In this document: one piece after another, positions 35,358 to 44,766 of the stretch
Position numbering within the stretch: position 1 is the stretch's first letter
Layout: each line of letters starts with the position of its first letter
Assembly (NCBI RefSeq): GCF_024385605.1
Contig: NZ_JANFOJ010000005.1
Location: forward strand, 124,001 to 188,000
Length of the DNA: 64,000 bases
DNA from: Sporolactobacillus sp. STSJ-5
GTDB lineage: Bacteria; Bacillota; Bacilli; Bacillales; Sporolactobacillaceae
Reading direction: 5' to 3'
The notes under the pieces: model-generated
Database searches by the model: none
Told to the model about the DNA's origin: nothing
The model's input: only the letters and a program-made list of their open reading frames with translations
Position numbers and translations under genes: made by a program

Positions 35358-36057
35358 GTTTCGATAACCTCTTTTCTAACAGCCGCACGACTTGAGACAA
35401 CGGCAAACTGAGAATCAGGTAAGCAACTGCGAGAATCGTATAGGACTCAATCGTTAAAAAGGTCTGTGACGCATAGGCTTGTGTGCGCAGCAATAATTCG
35501 TTGACCGTGATAAACGCAAGCAGCGATGTATCTTTAATCATCATAATCAGATAGTTACCAAATACAGGAATCGCCTGTCGTGTTGCTTGTGGAATCACAA
35601 TAGACCACAAGGCCTGACGCTGCGTATAGCCCAGCGCAAGCGCCGCTTCTGTCTGTCCCTTGTCAATCGACAGAATCGCGGCACGCACCACTTCAGATAA
35701 GTAACAGCCGTAATTGATTCCTAATCCAAGTATTCCGGCGAAAAGCGGATTGAGCTGAAATTGATAATCCGGCATGAAAAATTGAGCAACTAAAGAGATA
35801 AGCAGGGGCACAACATAAAACATATACACAAGCTGAACAAGGAGCGGCGTCCCCCTGACAATTTCCAAAATAACAACCAATATGCCCTTTAGTACTTTTG
35901 AGTCCGATAAACGGCCCACTGCAATGAGTACACTTAGAATAACAGCCAGCAAGAATCCGCCTACTGTTGCTTCAAGAGCAATTAAAAGCCCTTGCCATAA
36001 TTCCGGTGTCAGTTCTTTGATGGCTGTGGCAAAATCCAGATGACTCAAAATATCCAT
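35350..36057 (-). CDS. Polar amino acid ABC transporter permease
   Basis: 235 residues, five or so membrane helices, with the EAA cytoplasmic loop [21 protein letters not shown] (about residues 137-157) typical of HisM/GlnP permeases, and RGTPLLVQL. Only one permease gene is present, so it likely forms a homodimer. GAGGTG precedes the ATG. Part of the gabT-transporter operon. Some similarity in the C-terminal part to ectoine-type (Ehu) permeases, but that is not enough to assign substrate. Confidence 0.93.
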   Translation of the reverse strand: MDILSHLDFATAIKELTPELWQGLLIALEATVGGFLLAVILSVLIAVGRLSDSKVLKGILVVILEIVRGTPLLVQLVYMFYVVPLLISLVAQFFMPDYQFQLNPLFAGILGLGINYGCYLSEVVRAAILSIDKGQTEAALALGYTQRQALWSIVIPQATRQAIPVFGNYLIMMIKDTSLLAFITVNELLLRTQAYASQTFLTIESYTILAVAYLILSLPLSQVVRLLEKRLSKHA

Positions 36058-36138
36058 TCGTTACACCTCATTCGTCAATCAATTGTCTTGCATTCTGCAA
36101 CCTTGCCCTTAACTTGAATTTCCCATACAAATAGCAGA

Positions 36139-36175
36139 AATCAGAGTTAGTCTTGTTGAAAGAATAACTCTGATT
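36139..36175 (-). other. Intercistronic hairpin after the binding-protein gene
   Basis: AATCAGAGTTA (36139-36149) and TAACTCTGATT (36165-36175) form a perfect 11-bp stem 16 bp after the binding-protein stop codon. There is no clear T-run. Such hairpins often stabilise binding-protein mRNA so that it is made in excess of the permease and ATPase. Confidence 0.65.
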
Positions 36176-36190
36176 CAATCAATTTTAGTT

Positions 36191-37039
36191 TTATTTTTGA
36201 ACGGGCACGTAATAGTTATCAGGCATTCCGTATTTCTTCAATAGATTCTTGATAAATCCGTTTTCTTTCAAAATATTAATTTGTTTGTTGATCGCGTTTA
36301 CCAGCTTCGTGTCGCCCTTTCTTGCAGCAGCACCGATGTTTCCGGAAGCCTGCGGTGTATACGGATCAAGAATTTTTAATTTCAGCGATGGATCTTGTTT
36401 CAAGCTATAGGCAGCAACGGCACCATCAGTTACCAATGCATCAATCTTTCCTGTGTTTGCCGCAAGAAGCAAATCGGCTTGAGAACCGAACACATTAATT
36501 TGTTTGATTTTGCCTTCTTTTTTCAGCTTGTTCGCAAAGTCATAGAATGCTGTTCCTTTTTGTGCGCCGACCACTTTATCTTTCAGGTCATTAACACTTT
36601 TAATCGGTGAATTCTTCGGAATAACGAACGCTTCGCCCTCTGTATACCAAATTGTTGTGAACTTCGCTATTTTTTCTCTTTGCGGGTTAATATACATAGC
36701 ATCCGTCACGAGATCGATATTCTTATTGTTTAATTCGAGGAGCAAGTTCTCAAACTTTGTCTGTTTCATTTCAACCTTTGGAATTCCTAAACGTTTGGCA
36801 ACTTCTTTAATGATTTCAGCGTCGATACCGGTGAATTTTTTCGTCTTCTGGTCAATGAAAGCAAACGGCGCATCATTTGAAGACCCCACGACAAGGACTC
36901 CTTTTTTCTTTGCCGCCGCCAATGTGTCTGTCGTTTTACTTGAAGAAGAGCTGCCTGATTTGGAACTGCTTGAGCCACAAGCTGAAAGAATACCGACGAG
37001 CAATACAAGAATAAGTGCTGACATAAACCAACGTTTCAT
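36191..37039 (-). CDS. Amino acid ABC transporter substrate-binding lipoprotein
   Basis: 282 residues. Lipoprotein signal peptide with lipobox LSAC at residues 18-21, then a serine-rich linker and a family 3 solute-binding domain (VLVVGSSNDAPFAFID, TGIDAEIIKEVAKRLGI, TDGAVAAYSL). It is anchored to the outer face of the membrane and delivers a polar amino acid or amine to the permease. Proximity to gabT and the HemL-like aminotransferase suggests an amino-group-bearing substrate such as an omega-amino acid; this is inference. GGGGAGG lies before the ATG. Confidence 0.94.
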   Translation of the reverse strand: MKRWFMSALILVLLVGILSACGSSSSKSGSSSSSKTTDTLAAAKKKGVLVVGSSNDAPFAFIDQKTKKFTGIDAEIIKEVAKRLGIPKVEMKQTKFENLLLELNNKNIDLVTDAMYINPQREKIAKFTTIWYTEGEAFVIPKNSPIKSVNDLKDKVVGAQKGTAFYDFANKLKKEGKIKQINVFGSQADLLLAANTGKIDALVTDGAVAAYSLKQDPSLKLKILDPYTPQASGNIGAAARKGDTKLVNAINKQINILKENGFIKNLLKKYGMPDNYYVPVQK

Positions 37040-37152
37040 GAAAAAGACCTCCCCAGTTATTGAATTATTTAAGTTATATAATTAAATACAATTTTCAGTT
37101 ATTCATATTTTGAATTCTACTAGTCATTGCTAGAAAAATCTATGCACCTTTT

Positions 37153-38475
37153 TTATTTTACAGTTTCCAGTGCTTCTTCAATTATATCCAATCCCTGAGC
37201 TAATTGGACTTCAGTAATCGTCAGCGGCGATAAGAAGCGAATACAATTGCCTTTCAATCCGGCATCAAGAAGAAGCAAACCATGCTGATTGGCATAGGCA
37301 ACTATTTTCTTGGCCCGATCTTTATCCGGTTCTTTCGTCCCTTTGTCCTTAACAAATTCAACGGCTGCCATGGCGCCAAGTCTTCTAAAGTCACCGATAA
37401 ATGAATAGGTTTGTGCCCACTCTTTCGCCCGTTCTTCAATGATCACGCCTATTTTTTCTGCTCGTTCAATAAGATGTTCTTCTTTAATAATATCGAGAAC
37501 GGCTAATGCAGCAGCGCAAGCGATCGGGCTGCCGCAATAGGTGCCGCCGAGGGATCCCTTTAGATCGCATGCATCAAACAGTTCCGCTTTTCCGACGACA
37601 CCGCTAAGTGGGAATCCTGCAGCAATCGATTTGGATACGGTCATAAGATCCGGAGCCACATCAAAATTTTCAATGGCAAACATTTTTCCTGTTCGAGCGA
37701 AACCGGCTTGAATTTCATCAGCGATAAATACAATCCCATGCTCGGTACAGAAATCGCGTACGTACGTAACAAAACGTTTCGACGGAATAATGAACCCGCC
37801 TTCACCTTGAACAGGTTCCATCACGATACAAGCAACCATTTCCGGAGCAACACTGCTTAAAAAGAAGTAATTAAACTTGTCAATGATATACTCGTCATAC
37901 GCCTCTTCAGACATTCCTTCCGGTTTCCGATATGGATAAGGATAGGGCGCTTGATAGGTTTCGGGGGCGAACGGCCCGAAGCCGAATTTATAAGGCTTTA
38001 CCTTGCTTGTCATGCCCATGGTCAAGTTTGTTCTGCCATGAAACGCACGATCAAATGTCACGACTGCTTGTCTGCCAGTATAGGCACGAGCAATTTTCAC
38101 AGCATTTTCAACAGCCTCCGCGCCGGAGTTAAGCAAAAGTGCCTTTTTCGTAAAATCTCCCGGAGCAATTTCACACAAGCGTTGACATAGTTCAATATAG
38201 CCCGGATACATAATGACATTAAAGCCGGGATGGATAAAGTGCTCAAGCTCTTCTTTTACAGCACTGATAACTTTCGGATGACAATGTCCGACGTTTTGGA
38301 CACCAATTGCTCCGGCAAAATCAATGAATTGATTGCCCTCAATATCGGTTACTAACGCTCCTTCCGCCTTTGCCGCAATATGGCGATTCCCATTTCCGAC
38401 GGCAGCCGCAACAAATTGATCGCGCTTATCCTGCCAAACTTTTGTTAGATTTCCTTCCAATAATTCCTTTCCCAA
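37153..38475 (-). CDS. gabT: 4-aminobutyrate aminotransferase
   Basis: About 440 residues, class III PLP aminotransferase that transfers the amino group of GABA to 2-oxoglutarate. Evidence: TDIEGNQFIDFAGAIGVQNVGHCHP, LLNSGAEAVENAVKIARAYTG, FIADEIQAGFARTG and the PLP lysine in VSKSIAAGFPLSG (about residue 285). I take the TTG at 38475 as start because AAAGGAG is 8 bases upstream; the frame opens at a GTG (38484) that touches the ribosome binding site. First gene of the transporter operon and divergent from a GabR-type regulator. No succinate-semialdehyde dehydrogenase (gabD) is adjacent. Confidence 0.92.
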   Translation of the reverse strand: MGKELLEGNLTKVWQDKRDQFVAAAVGNGNRHIAAKAEGALVTDIEGNQFIDFAGAIGVQNVGHCHPKVISAVKEELEHFIHPGFNVIMYPGYIELCQRLCEIAPGDFTKKALLLNSGAEAVENAVKIARAYTGRQAVVTFDRAFHGRTNLTMGMTSKVKPYKFGFGPFAPETYQAPYPYPYRKPEGMSEEAYDEYIIDKFNYFFLSSVAPEMVACIVMEPVQGEGGFIIPSKRFVTYVRDFCTEHGIVFIADEIQAGFARTGKMFAIENFDVAPDLMTVSKSIAAGFPLSGVVGKAELFDACDLKGSLGGTYCGSPIACAAALAVLDIIKEEHLIERAEKIGVIIEERAKEWAQTYSFIGDFRRLGAMAAVEFVKDKGTKEPDKDRAKKIVAYANQHGLLLLDAGLKGNCIRFLSPLTITEVQLAQGLDIIEEALETVK

Positions 38476-38512
38476 TGTTCTCACTCCTTTAATAGATATT
38501 TTGCTAATTTTT

Positions 38513-38553
38513 TGGTATTATGTATAGTATCAAAATTCAAATAATTATGGTGT
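38513..38553. promoter_or_regulatory. Putative GabR sites in the gabT/gabR divergent region
   Basis: TGGTAT (38513-38518) and TGGTGT (38548-38553) are direct repeats, equivalent to ATACCA and ACACCA on the other strand, 29 bp apart. B. subtilis GabR binds two ATACCA direct repeats; the spacing here is shorter, so this is only suggestive. Confidence 0.4.
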
Positions 38554-38564
38554 CAGGAGTGCCT

Positions 38565-39980
38565 ATGATCTCACTAACCATTCAATCTGATACTAAAAAA
38601 GAATATATTTACCGTCAAATCTACAAACAATTGAAAAAAGAGATCCTTCTTCACCATTTTCTTCCAAACGAAAAGCTTCCTTCCAAACGCGAGTTGGCAC
38701 AAACATTACACGTTAGTGTCAACTCAGTTAACGGAGCCTATCAGCAGCTTCTCGAAGAAGGCTATATTTATGCTGTTGAGCGAAGCGGCTTTTACGTTGA
38801 AAAACTGGATACGATCCCGCTTTCTCAGAGCCTCCCGCAATCACTGGATCTTGATCTTGTTGAGGAAAAAGAATCGAAAAAAGATTGGATTTCCTTTTCA
38901 CATATGTCTGTCGATCGATCAATCTTTCCATTTGACAGTTGGTTTTCGTGTGAGCATCGCGCACTGAAATTAAGCAGATTAGAGCTTAACGATGACTCAT
39001 CACGCTTTCCGCAAGGCATATACTCGGTACGAAAAACAATTGCCCGCTTCCTGTCCATAGCTCGTGGTGTGAAATGTTTTCCGGAGCAGATTGTTTTAGG
39101 CGGCGGCACCCAGTTTCTCTTCTACATACTTCGCCACCTGTTTCAGGAAGACGCATTGTACGCGATGGAAAATCCGGGCTACCGGCGCATGTATGAATTA
39201 CTGCAGATGGAACAGGTACGTCTTAGAACGATTCCGCTTGATAATAAAGGAATTTCTATTGATCTTCTCAAACAAATCAATCCAAACGTTGTCTATGTGA
39301 CTCCGTCGCACCAGTTTCCCTCAGGTGTTGTGATGCCGATTTCGCGCCGTATCCAACTTTTGAATTGGGCTGCCGAAAAAGAAGATCGTTATATCATTGA
39401 AGATGATTACGATAGTGAATTTAAGTATGAAACGGATACGATTCCATCCCTCCAAGGCCTCGACAGCTACGGGCGAGTCATTTATTTCGGCACGTTTTCC
39501 AAGTCACTGCTGCCTGGTTTACGTTTGAGTTACATGATTCTTCCGCAAAAGCTGCTTAAAAAATACAGAGAGCGCTGCAGCTTCATTATGTCAACGAGCA
39601 ACGCTCTGGGGCAATTGACCTTGAAGCAATTTATTGATTCAGGTGAATACCGCAAGCACATCAAACACATGAAACAAGTGTATATTGAACGGCAAAAGAA
39701 ATTGATTGATGCATTGAAAAAGCGCTTTGACTCAGCTATTACGATGCACGGTGCAAACGCCGGTCTTCATTTCACTGCAGAATTTGATACACCTCGTACA
39801 ATTGATGATATCGCTGAACGTGCGCGTGCAGCCAAAATAGAGCTCTATAATCTCAAGCCCTATTGCCTTGATGGCAGCTATCTCTACGCGCGGCCGGCCT
39901 TTATTTTAGGTTTTGCAAACCTATCTGTTGATAAAATCGAGGAAGGTGTAGAACGCCTCTACCATGCCATTTTTGAATGA
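38565..39980 (+). CDS. gabR: MocR/GabR family regulator (GntR helix-turn-helix plus aminotransferase domain)
   Basis: 471 residues from ATG 38565 (AGGAG at 5 bases). N-terminal GntR winged helix (IYRQIYKQLKKEIL, LPSKRELAQTLHVSVNSVNGAYQQL) followed by a fold-type I aminotransferase-like domain, with PLP-binding pocket residues in IIEDDYDSEFKYE and the Lys in YFGTFSKSLLPGLRLSYM (about residue 310). GabR senses GABA-PLP adducts and activates gabT. Adjacent and divergent to gabT here, so it most likely controls the aminotransferase-transporter operon. Confidence 0.9.
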   Translation: MISLTIQSDTKKEYIYRQIYKQLKKEILLHHFLPNEKLPSKRELAQTLHVSVNSVNGAYQQLLEEGYIYAVERSGFYVEKLDTIPLSQSLPQSLDLDLVEEKESKKDWISFSHMSVDRSIFPFDSWFSCEHRALKLSRLELNDDSSRFPQGIYSVRKTIARFLSIARGVKCFPEQIVLGGGTQFLFYILRHLFQEDALYAMENPGYRRMYELLQMEQVRLRTIPLDNKGISIDLLKQINPNVVYVTPSHQFPSGVVMPISRRIQLLNWAAEKEDRYIIEDDYDSEFKYETDTIPSLQGLDSYGRVIYFGTFSKSLLPGLRLSYMILPQKLLKKYRERCSFIMSTSNALGQLTLKQFIDSGEYRKHIKHMKQVYIERQKKLIDALKKRFDSAITMHGANAGLHFTAEFDTPRTIDDIAERARAAKIELYNLKPYCLDGSYLYARPAFILGFANLSVDKIEEGVERLYHAIFE

Positions 39981-40000
39981 TGGGGCGAGTTTTGTATAAT
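39973..40000 (+). promoter_or_regulatory. Promoter of the homocysteine methyltransferase gene
   Basis: TTGAAT (39973-39978) and TATAAT (39995-40000) with a 16-bp spacer. The -35 box overlaps the last codons of the gabR-like gene. Confidence 0.65.
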
Positions 40001-40043
40001 GTTACTGACTGATTTATCAAGCCAGACAGAAAGAAGGCCTCCT

Positions 40044-40991
40044 ATGCGAAGCAGTATCCGTGACCTGATGAACCAATACACCCCAATCATTTTAGATGGT
40101 GCAATGGCAACTGAAATTGAGAAGCAGGGGATCACGATCGACAGCGAGCTGTGGTCAGCGGCCACCATTCATGACCATCCTGAAAGCATTAAAAAAGTGC
40201 ATCTGGATTATTTTCGAGCTGGTGCCGATGTCGCAACGACCAATACTTATCAGGCAACATTAGCCGGATTTCAGCAAAGCGGTTATACAGAACTCGAGGC
40301 GGAGCAGTTCATTCAAGATGCCGTAAGCATCGCGATTCAGGCCCGCTCCGAATTTTGGGAAGGACTTAGCGCTGAACAAAAACAAACACGTCCCTATCCA
40401 CTCGTTGCAGGAAGTGTTGGTCCCTATGGCGCATATCTTGCCGACGGATCGGAATACACAGGGGATTATGCCTTAAATGACGCCGGCTATCGGATGTTCC
40501 ATCGTTCGAGAATGCAGTTGTTAAAAGAAGCCGGAACAGATCTGTTCGCGTTTGAGACAATGCCCAATTTTGATGAAACCAAAGTGTTGGCCGGCATGCT
40601 GAAGGATGAGTTTCCCGAGGAAGAAGCCTGGCCCTCGTTCAGTCTCGCTGACAATGCGCATCTGTGTGACGGAACTCCACTTGCCGAAGCGGTGTCCTTT
40701 TTTAACGCCTTTGATCAAATTACGGCGATCGGCGTGAATTGCATTGCAATGAATCGAGTTGAACCGGCGATCAAGGTTATTCGCCAAGTGACGGACAAGC
40801 CGATCGTGGTCTATCCAAACTCCGGTGAACACTACCATCCACTGACCAAGCAATGGGAAGCGGCTAAAATGCAGGAAAGTTACGGATCAGCATCCAAAGC
40901 ATGGTTCAAAGCCGGCGCGTCGCTTATTGGCGGCTGCTGCCGTACATCACCGGAAAACATACGGCAAATTGCTGAATGGGCGCGAGCATAA
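40044..40991 (+). CDS. mmuM: Homocysteine S-methyltransferase
   Basis: 315 residues from ATG 40044 (AAGG at 6 bases). Zinc enzyme that methylates homocysteine using S-methylmethionine or S-adenosylmethionine. The N-terminal ILDGAMATEIEKQG, TNTYQA, the first zinc cysteine in IGVNCIAMN (about 237) and the paired cysteines in LIGGCCRTSPENI near the end are all present. It has its own promoter inside the end of the preceding gene. No methylmethionine permease (mmuP) is next to it. Confidence 0.92.
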   Translation: MRSSIRDLMNQYTPIILDGAMATEIEKQGITIDSELWSAATIHDHPESIKKVHLDYFRAGADVATTNTYQATLAGFQQSGYTELEAEQFIQDAVSIAIQARSEFWEGLSAEQKQTRPYPLVAGSVGPYGAYLADGSEYTGDYALNDAGYRMFHRSRMQLLKEAGTDLFAFETMPNFDETKVLAGMLKDEFPEEEAWPSFSLADNAHLCDGTPLAEAVSFFNAFDQITAIGVNCIAMNRVEPAIKVIRQVTDKPIVVYPNSGEHYHPLTKQWEAAKMQESYGSASKAWFKAGASLIGGCCRTSPENIRQIAEWARA

Positions 40992-41166
40992 GAACAAGCA
41001 AAAGAAATTGAATGCCTCATGCACAGGACATCTTTGTGCTATGTTGACTAACCCAATTCGTCTATTCAGTATTTGTGCTGTGCGCAGCAAAACGGTCTCC
41101 TGCAAAGATTCATCATGGAATTAGATAAATTTATTTTCTTGAATGAGGTTTCAACAGATAGAATAA

Positions 41167-41487
41167 TTACCTGACTTGAGTTGACTTTATCTTTGTTTTT
41201 AAGATCAAACCCCACCAAAAAAATAGATATAAGAAACCAGCAACCGGATAGATGGCAGCAATTGATCCTCGTCCTATCTGATTAATCAACCATTCAAATT
41301 CATTAAAACTTTCTGCACGTCCTAAGGCAATCCACAAAAACATTAACGGTGCTGTTAAAAGCATAAGGAGCGCAACTAAAGAGTAGCCTATAAATTTCTT
41401 TTGAAAAAGGGAAAAGAGTATGCCAAGTAAAGACGTGAGCAAAAACAAATAGTAAATGACCAATACCCAGACGGGTAAAGTTTCCAT
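41167..41487 (-). CDS. Hypothetical three-helix membrane protein
   Basis: 106 residues from ATG 41487 (AAGG 9 bases upstream; a GTG at 41496 touches the same site). Three hydrophobic segments at about residues 8-26, 34-54 and 78-96, separated by a short charged loop (ALGRAESFNEFEWL), and a basic C-terminus. No recognised family, no operon partner; the flanking regions on both sides are non-coding. Confidence 0.75.
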   Translation of the reverse strand: METLPVWVLVIYYLFLLTSLLGILFSLFQKKFIGYSLVALLMLLTAPLMFLWIALGRAESFNEFEWLINQIGRGSIAAIYPVAGFLYLFFWWGLILKTKIKSTQVR

Positions 41488-41855
41488 TAAGTTCACCCTT
41501 CCTTAAAATATTATTAACTTGAAATTCCTATTTTTCTGGACTTCAGCTTTAGATTGAGAATAGCTCAATCATTACCGATTTAACGAAATGAATGTTTGTT
41601 ATCAGCTGTTTTTACTTAACCGATTTAGGGCTGCTTCGTATTTTCAATAATGGAGTAAAACTGTAGGATTCTGTAGAGGAAACAACCATTTTAAGAAGTT
41701 TGTGAATAAATCAGTTTATGAATGTATTTGAGTATTCGTTTGTCCTTCAACAACTTAATTATAAACATCAATAAACTGCGCTAACAATATGATTTACAGA
41801 CTCTCAACAAACACGTAACAAACTCAGTCATACGTAAACCATGACCCGACCATAG
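41488..41855. other. Gene-free stretch
   Basis: About 370 bp of AT-rich sequence with no credible frame on either strand and no tandem or inverted repeat that I could find. It probably holds the promoter of the three-helix membrane protein gene. Confidence 0.6.
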
Positions 41856-41890
41856 AAAAAAACAGGCATGCTCTAGACGGAGCTTACCTG
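41856..41890 (-). terminator. Terminator of the P-type ATPase gene
   Basis: On the minus strand CAGG-taa-GCTC/GAGC-atg-CCTG forms the stem (41863-41890), followed by seven T residues (A-run 41856-41862 on the plus strand), 26 bp after the stop codon. Confidence 0.88.
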
Positions 41891-41915
41891 CCTTAATCAA
41901 TTTTATTTATTTAAC

Positions 41916-44573
41916 TTACCTGCTCTTTGCGCGCATCCCGATCTTGATCAATTCATTGACCACAAGCGGGATTAAAGCGAACAAAATGACGATGACCCAA
42001 TCTTGCAACGACAGCATCTGAACATGGAATGCTGCGGCCAAGAACGGAACGGAGATCACAGCGAATTGAAGGACAATCCCCAGCAGGATTGCGCCGATCA
42101 AATATTTATTCGAGAACAGCCCCACTTGGAAAATGGACTTGGATGCGCTCCGCATCGACAATGAGTAGAACAGCTGGGATACGGCAAGCACAACAAACGC
42201 CATTGTTTCCGCATAGGTCAGGACATCTTCCGGAATTGAACCGGACCACAGCTGGTAGCCATGTTCGCTTAATCCAAAGTAGAAAGCGACTAAAGTCAGA
42301 ATACCGATTAATGATCCGCCAATAACTGCCCGCATGGCTGCTCCTCCAGCGAAGAAGCTTTCCTTCGGATCACGCGGCTTTTTACTCATCACATCTTTGT
42401 CTCCGGGATCGACGCCAAGCGCAATTGCCGGAAATGTGTCGGTAATGAGGTTTATCCATAAAATTTGCGTCGGAAGAAGCGGCATCGGCCAGAAGAAGAG
42501 TACCGAAGCAAGTATAGCAACAATTTCTCCAAGGTTGCAGGAGAGCAGAAAAACAACGGATTTTTTAATATTGTTATAAATATTACGTCCTTCGCGAATC
42601 GCTGAAACAATGGTTGTAAAATTATCGTCGGTCAGGATCATATCGCTCGCGCCTTTAGAAACATCTGTACCGGTAATTCCCATGGCGACACCGATATCCG
42701 CATTTTTCAGCGATGGTGCGTCATTGACACCGTCGCCGGTCATCGAAACAATATTTCCGTGCGATTGAAATGCTTTTACGATCTTAACTTTATGTTCCGG
42801 AGAAACCCGTGAAAACACGCGATAATGACCGATTTTTTCGTTCAATTCTTCATCAGTCATTGAGTCGATCTCGCTGCCCGAAACGGTTTGTGCCAGTGAC
42901 GTTGCCATACCGAGCTGCATGGCGATCGCTGCTGCTGTGTGCTGATGATCGCCGGTAATCATGATCGGTGTAATCCCTGCTTGTTTCGCCTGATGGATCG
43001 CATCTTTAACCTCAAGTCTAGGCGGATCAATCATGCCTACGAGTCCAAGCACAGTCAAATCCTTTTCCATGACATCAGCATCAATCATTTCATCGGTATC
43101 TTTGTATGCCGCACCAAGAACACGAAGCGCTTGGTCAGACATTTCTTCCGCTGCTCTGAGGTAATCCGCTTTTAGCTCATCTGTCAGAGGAACCTTTTCC
43201 CCATTAACCAACGCATGAGAAGAGATTTTTAAAATGTTGTCAAATGCACCTTTTGTGTGTACACGATAATGGCTGCCTTCCTTATTCAGTGTAGACATCA
43301 GCTTGCGGTCGGAATCAAACGGATTTTCCGCCACACGTGCATGTCCCACCTCCAATTCGCGTTTCGGCGAATGAAACTTTTCACCAAGTTCAAGCAAGGC
43401 AATTTCCGTCGGGTCACCGGTGCCCTCACCATTAATAAGTGTGGCATCGGTACACAGCACCATCGTTTGAATCAGTTTTCGTTCCGTACCCTCATCGGCT
43501 GTCGCAGTTCCTTCATTCGGCACATCAAGAAATTTGCGATGTGTATACAGGTGGAGCACCGTCATTTTGTTCTGCGTCAGTGTCCCCGTTTTATCCGAAC
43601 AAATAATGTTGACCGATCCCAGTGTTTCAACTGCAGGCAAGCGTTTCACAATGGCATTGATCCGCGACATGCGCGTCACACCGAGTGCCAATACGATCGC
43701 AACAATAGCAGGCAGCCCTTCCGGAATCGCTGCAACAGCCAAACTGATCGCGGTCAGGAACATCTCAAAAAGATCGCGCTTTTGAATCAGCGCAATAACG
43801 AAAATGAGCACGCAGATGCCGATGGCAATATACCCAAGCGTTTTACCAAGCTCTGCAAGACGTTTCTGCAACGGCGTCATATCCGTTTGCGTCTCATCAA
43901 GTCCCTTGGCGATCTTGCCGATTTCCGTATTCATTCCTGTGCCAACAACAACACCTTCCGCACGCCCATAGGTCACAAGAGTGGACATAAAAGCCATATT
44001 AGCTAAATCGCCAAGCGGCGTTTTGGGGTCCTCAAAAACATGTGCGGCATTCTTTTCCGACGGAACAGACTCCCCCGTCAGAGCCGATTCTTCAATCTGC
44101 AGATTGACGCTTTCGATCAACCGAAGATCAGCCGGAATATAGCGTCCTGCATCTAAAACTACAATGTCTCCGGGAACAATATTTTTTGAATCAATTTCAA
44201 TGACATCGCCATTTCGACGAACAAGCGCACGCGGTGTCGTCATTTTCTGAAGTGCTTCAATCGCTTTTTCTGCCTTAAATTCTTGGAATACACCAATGAT
44301 TGCATTCAGAATAACAACAAGCAAAATGATGACTGAATCGGTGTATTCGCCAATGAGGAGTGTAATTACTGCCGCACCAAGCAAGACGTATATCAACATA
44401 TCTTTCAGCTGAGAAAAAAACAGAGCAACAATACTTTTCTTTGGTTTGCTTTTTAATTTATTTTCTCCATAGGTTCCAAGCCTTGACTGTACTTCCGCGT
44501 CCGTCAAACCTTGTCTTTGATTGACCTGAAGCTCATTTAATACCTGTTCAGCGTCTTTGGAAAACCAACTCAC
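41916..44573 (-). CDS. Calcium-type cation-transporting P-type ATPase (P2A)
   Basis: 885 residues. N-terminal cation-ATPase domain (LNELQVNQRQGLTDAEV), actuator motif ALTGESVPSEK, the phosphorylated aspartate in ICSDKTGTLTQNKMT (about residue 325), MITGDH and GDGVNDAPSLKNADIG hinge, and ten membrane helices including PEGLPAIVAIVLALG, the SERCA/PacL-type ion site. Exports Ca2+ (possibly Mn2+) from the cytosol. GTG start with AAGGATGG about 10 bases upstream. Single gene with its own terminator. Bacillus YloB is the closest functional parallel by family; a sporulation role is possible. Confidence 0.93.
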   Translation of the reverse strand: MSWFSKDAEQVLNELQVNQRQGLTDAEVQSRLGTYGENKLKSKPKKSIVALFFSQLKDMLIYVLLGAAVITLLIGEYTDSVIILLVVILNAIIGVFQEFKAEKAIEALQKMTTPRALVRRNGDVIEIDSKNIVPGDIVVLDAGRYIPADLRLIESVNLQIEESALTGESVPSEKNAAHVFEDPKTPLGDLANMAFMSTLVTYGRAEGVVVGTGMNTEIGKIAKGLDETQTDMTPLQKRLAELGKTLGYIAIGICVLIFVIALIQKRDLFEMFLTAISLAVAAIPEGLPAIVAIVLALGVTRMSRINAIVKRLPAVETLGSVNIICSDKTGTLTQNKMTVLHLYTHRKFLDVPNEGTATADEGTERKLIQTMVLCTDATLINGEGTGDPTEIALLELGEKFHSPKRELEVGHARVAENPFDSDRKLMSTLNKEGSHYRVHTKGAFDNILKISSHALVNGEKVPLTDELKADYLRAAEEMSDQALRVLGAAYKDTDEMIDADVMEKDLTVLGLVGMIDPPRLEVKDAIHQAKQAGITPIMITGDHQHTAAAIAMQLGMATSLAQTVSGSEIDSMTDEELNEKIGHYRVFSRVSPEHKVKIVKAFQSHGNIVSMTGDGVNDAPSLKNADIGVAMGITGTDVSKGASDMILTDDNFTTIVSAIREGRNIYNNIKKSVVFLLSCNLGEIVAILASVLFFWPMPLLPTQILWINLITDTFPAIALGVDPGDKDVMSKKPRDPKESFFAGGAAMRAVIGGSLIGILTLVAFYFGLSEHGYQLWSGSIPEDVLTYAETMAFVVLAVSQLFYSLSMRSASKSIFQVGLFSNKYLIGAILLGIVLQFAVISVPFLAAAFHVQMLSLQDWVIVILFALIPLVVNELIKIGMRAKSR

Positions 44574-44766
44574 GTTCGCTACACCATCCTTATCTCGCCA
44601 CTAATCTATTCTCTTATCTTTACCCCATTTTCAATTCTCACAACCGGATTGACCAATTTTTTTTCTGCGATTCGTCCATACTTTTTGAGTGTATGAAAAA
44701 ATTCCGGATTCTACACCGGAATTTTTAAACACGTTCGACTATTACGTTTTTATGAGTAACCCATTA

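Noticed and set aside
41024-41040. Further copy of the CACAGGACGTG core (GCACAGGACATC)
   Set aside because: Only part of the core matches and there are no complementary arms around it.
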